Below, one piece after another: positions 62,154 to 64,000 of a stretch of DNA of 64,000 nt; the stretch's first letter is position 1, and every line of letters starts with the position of its first letter. The stretch is from the NCBI RefSeq assembly GCF_000367925.1, contig NZ_KB849164.1:474349-538348 (forward strand), written 5' to 3'. The translations under genes were made by a program, and so were the position numbers. The notes under the pieces are model-generated. The model saw only the letters and a program-made list of their open reading frames with translations, had not been told where the DNA came from and did not search any database. The stretch is from Acinetobacter bohemicus ANC 3994. GTDB lineage: Bacteria; Pseudomonadota; Gammaproteobacteria; Pseudomonadales; Moraxellaceae.

Positions 62154-62723
62154 ATGGCCAATTATTCGACAAATGATTTTAAAGCTGGCCTAAAGGTCAT
62201 GCTTGATGGTAACCCATGTTCAATCATGGAAAATGAATATGTGAAACCTGGTAAAGGTCAAGCATTTAACCGTGTGAAATTACGTAATCTTAAAACGGGT
62301 AAAGTTTTAGAAAAAACATTCAAATCCAATGAAACACTGGAAGGTGCAGACATTGTAGAAGTTGAAATGGATTACCTTTATAACGATGGCGAACTCTGGA
62401 ACTTTATGGATCCAGTAAGCTTCGAACAAATCACAGCGGATAAAACTGCGATGGGCGATGCTGCTAAATGGTTGAAAGACGATTCAAACGAAAAATGTAC
62501 TATTATGTTGTTCAATGGTATTCCATTGACAGTTAGTGCACCGAATTTTGTGGTCTTGAAAATCGTTGAAACTGATCCAGGTGTACGTGGTGATACTTCT
62601 GGCGGTGGCGGTAAGCCTGCTAAACTCGAAACTGGTGCAGTTGTTCGTGTACCATTATTCGTACAGCAAGAAGAAAGCGTTCGTGTAGATACTCGTACAG
62701 GCGATTATTTAGAGCGTGCATAA
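62154..62723 (+). CDS. efp: Translation elongation factor P
   Basis: Rescues ribosomes stalled on polyproline. 189 residues in three beta domains. The modification lysine K34 is in the loop KPGKGQAF, which fits beta-lysylation (the rhamnosylated type would have Arg). Family C-terminal signature KIVETDPGVRGDTSGGGGKPAKLETG intact. The divergent epmB supports the modification type. Confidence 0.97.
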   Translation: MANYSTNDFKAGLKVMLDGNPCSIMENEYVKPGKGQAFNRVKLRNLKTGKVLEKTFKSNETLEGADIVEVEMDYLYNDGELWNFMDPVSFEQITADKTAMGDAAKWLKDDSNEKCTIMLFNGIPLTVSAPNFVVLKIVETDPGVRGDTSGGGGKPAKLETGAVVRVPLFVQQEESVRVDTRTGDYLERA

Positions 62724-62747
62724 TGGTTTAAAAATAGACTATTATCG

Positions 62748-62777
62748 AAAGGGATGATGAAAATCGTCCCTTTTTTT
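62748..62777 (+). terminator. Rho-independent terminator of efp
   Basis: AAGGGATGAT/ATCGTCCCTT stem (one G-U) with a four-base loop, T7 tail. Confidence 0.88.
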
Positions 62778-62895
62778 ATGCCAGAAGATTAAATGAAAAA
62801 TAAAACATAAGGAGTGCCATCACAAAGGAGCAAACAGCAGTAAGCCGAACAATAAAAATGAACGCTGATTTATGCAGAATAGATGAGGGATTGAC

Positions 62896-64000
62896 ATGGA
62901 AACGACTCAACCGAAGTTATCAATAACTTCAAAAATAGTATGGCTTTTAGTCGCAGTTTTAGGTGCAGTATCATTTGGGACGCTTGCACTGAGCAGAGGT
63001 GAGCATGTAAATGCAGTTTGGCTGGTTTTAGCCGCCATTTGTATATATAGCATTGCTTATCGTTTCTATAGTTTATTTATTGCGAATAAAGTTTTTGAAC
63101 TTAATGCCAGACGCTTAACACCCGCACATCGTTTAGCCGATGGCTTAGATTATGTTCCGACCAATAAATATGTTTTGTTTGGACATCATTTTGCAGCAAT
63201 TGCTGGTGCAGGACCGTTAGTGGGTCCTATTCTAGCCGCACAAATGGGATATTTGCCCGGAACCATTTGGTTGTTGGTCGGTGTGGTCCTTGCTGGCGCT
63301 GTACAAGACTTTCTAGTGTTGTTTATTTCAACCCGTCGTGATGGGCGTTCATTAGGTGAAATGGCGAAGCAGGAATTAGGTTCCTTTGCCGGAATTGTTG
63401 TCATGCTGGGTGCATTAGGTGTGATGATAATTATTCTTGCCGTATTAGCACTGGTGGTTGTAAAAGCACTCGCACATAGTCCTTGGGGCGTATTTAGTAT
63501 TGCGGCAACCATTCCGATTGCATTGTTCATGGGCGTATATATGCGTTATATCCGTCCAGGCAAAATTGCAGAAGTCTCGCTTATTGGTTTTGTACTGATG
63601 ATGGCGGGGATTGTTTATGGTGGAAATATTGCAGCCGATCCGTATTGGGGACCTGTGTTTACGCTCACTGGAACGCAATTGACATGGTGTTTGATTGGTT
63701 ACGGCTTTATTGCTTCAGTATTACCTGTGTGGTTATTGCTTGCGCCACGTGATTACTTATCGACATTCTTGAAGATTGGTGTGATTGCAGGTTTAGCGGT
63801 GGGTATTATGGTGGCATTACCAGAAATGAAAATGCCTGCTGTCACGCATTTTATTGATGGTACGGGCCCTGTTTTTGCCGGATCGATGTTCCCGTTCTTA
63901 TTTATTACGATTGCGTGTGGTGCAATTTCAGGCTTCCATGCTTTGGTTTCTTCAGGAACTACACCCAAACTGGTCAATAACGAAGTGGATATTCGTATGA
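62896..64000 (+). CDS. cstA: Carbon starvation protein CstA, 3' end outside window
   Basis: CstA-type inner-membrane transporter linked to pyruvate and peptide uptake during starvation. ATG at 62896 with GAGGGA just upstream; the frame is open to the last base, giving 368 residues of an expected ~690. Features: FELNARRLTPAHRLADGLDYVPTNKYVLFGHHFAAIAGAGPLVGPILAAQMGY, the STRRDGRSLGEMAKQELG loop, LLLAPRDYLSTFLKIG and FPFLFITIACGAISGFHALVSSGTTPK, all typical CstA. Several helices are visible. Own promoter likely in 62778–62895. Confidence 0.94.
   Translation, partial: METTQPKLSITSKIVWLLVAVLGAVSFGTLALSRGEHVNAVWLVLAAICIYSIAYRFYSLFIANKVFELNARRLTPAHRLADGLDYVPTNKYVLFGHHFAAIAGAGPLVGPILAAQMGYLPGTIWLLVGVVLAGAVQDFLVLFISTRRDGRSLGEMAKQELGSFAGIVVMLGALGVMIIILAVLALVVVKALAHSPWGVFSIAATIPIALFMGVYMRYIRPGKIAEVSLIGFVLMMAGIVYGGNIAADPYWGPVFTLTGTQLTWCLIGYGFIASVLPVWLLLAPRDYLSTFLKIGVIAGLAVGIMVALPEMKMPAVTHFIDGTGPVFAGSMFPFLFITIACGAISGFHALVSSGTTPKLVNNEVDIRM

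Noticed and set aside
1..64000. CRISPR arrays, rRNA, tRNA or prophage modules
   Set aside because: I saw no regularly spaced repeats, no clear tRNA cloverleaf, no rRNA and no integrase or phage structural genes; a dedicated search could still find something short.

Overview
The window looks like chromosomal DNA of an Acinetobacter species (Moraxellaceae). Reasons: moderately low GC; a dat–ddc (1,3-diaminopropane) pair; a gluconeogenic-type long GAPDH; a MiaE hydroxylase next to pdxJ; tandem small secreted proteins of a type I associate with Moraxellaceae; and the enterobacterial-like order nudJ-mnmA-hflD-purB and surE-nlpD with no rpoS following. The species cannot be fixed from sequence alone. 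Most of the 64 kb is ordinary core genome, densely packed and well supplied with rho-independent terminators.

Layout: 0–4.2 kb holds pdxJ (cut by the window edge), miaE, lipA and sthA. At 4.2–8.1 kb there is a LysR–altronate-dehydratase-like–KdgT sugar-acid cassette. It is bracketed by a ~95 bp direct repeat made of the last codons of sthA plus its terminator, so the cassette looks inserted behind sthA. At 8.2–11.2 kb lie a deleted TauD/TfdA dioxygenase pseudogene, an intact-looking IS5-family element with a probable -1 frameshift, a small membrane ORF and an MFS transporter: a decaying accessory zone. At 11.2–18.6 kb are a small basic protein, a PAS–PAS–GGDEF cyclase, a macro-domain-like protein, uvrB, a lipocalin and an EamA permease. 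At 18.8–29.6 kb are GAPDH, a qorB/HxlR divergent pair, obgE, proB, a PAP2 phosphatase, a SIMPL protein and dat–ddc. At 30.3–35.3 kb is a Pho-box-controlled pstSCAB operon (no phoU). At 35.5–41.7 kb are a SohB-like peptidase, two membrane proteins and the purB-hflD-mnmA-nudJ cluster.

The second half holds an AT-rich accessory gap with two unusual palindromes and small membrane ORFs (41.7–42.5 kb), a gamma-carbonic anhydrase-like protein, a PBP5/6 carboxypeptidase, two paralogous small secreted proteins, surE, an NlpD-like lipoprotein, a LysR regulator, argD, grxD, a Lon-like protease, an AmpG-like permease carrying two Ig-like repeats, gloA, an SBF-type symporter and rpmE. It ends with a FimX-like REC–PAS–degenerate GGDEF–degenerate EAL protein next to a PilZ-domain protein, divergent epmB/efp (EF-P beta-lysylation), and the 5' part of cstA, cut by the window end.

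I did not see a complete new multi-gene system. The best candidates for something undescribed are the sthA-tail-flanked cassette, the macro-domain-like two-part protein at 13.5 kb, the structured intergenic DNA at 11.5 and 41.8 kb, the Ig-bearing AmpG, and the FimX-like/PilZ gene pair.
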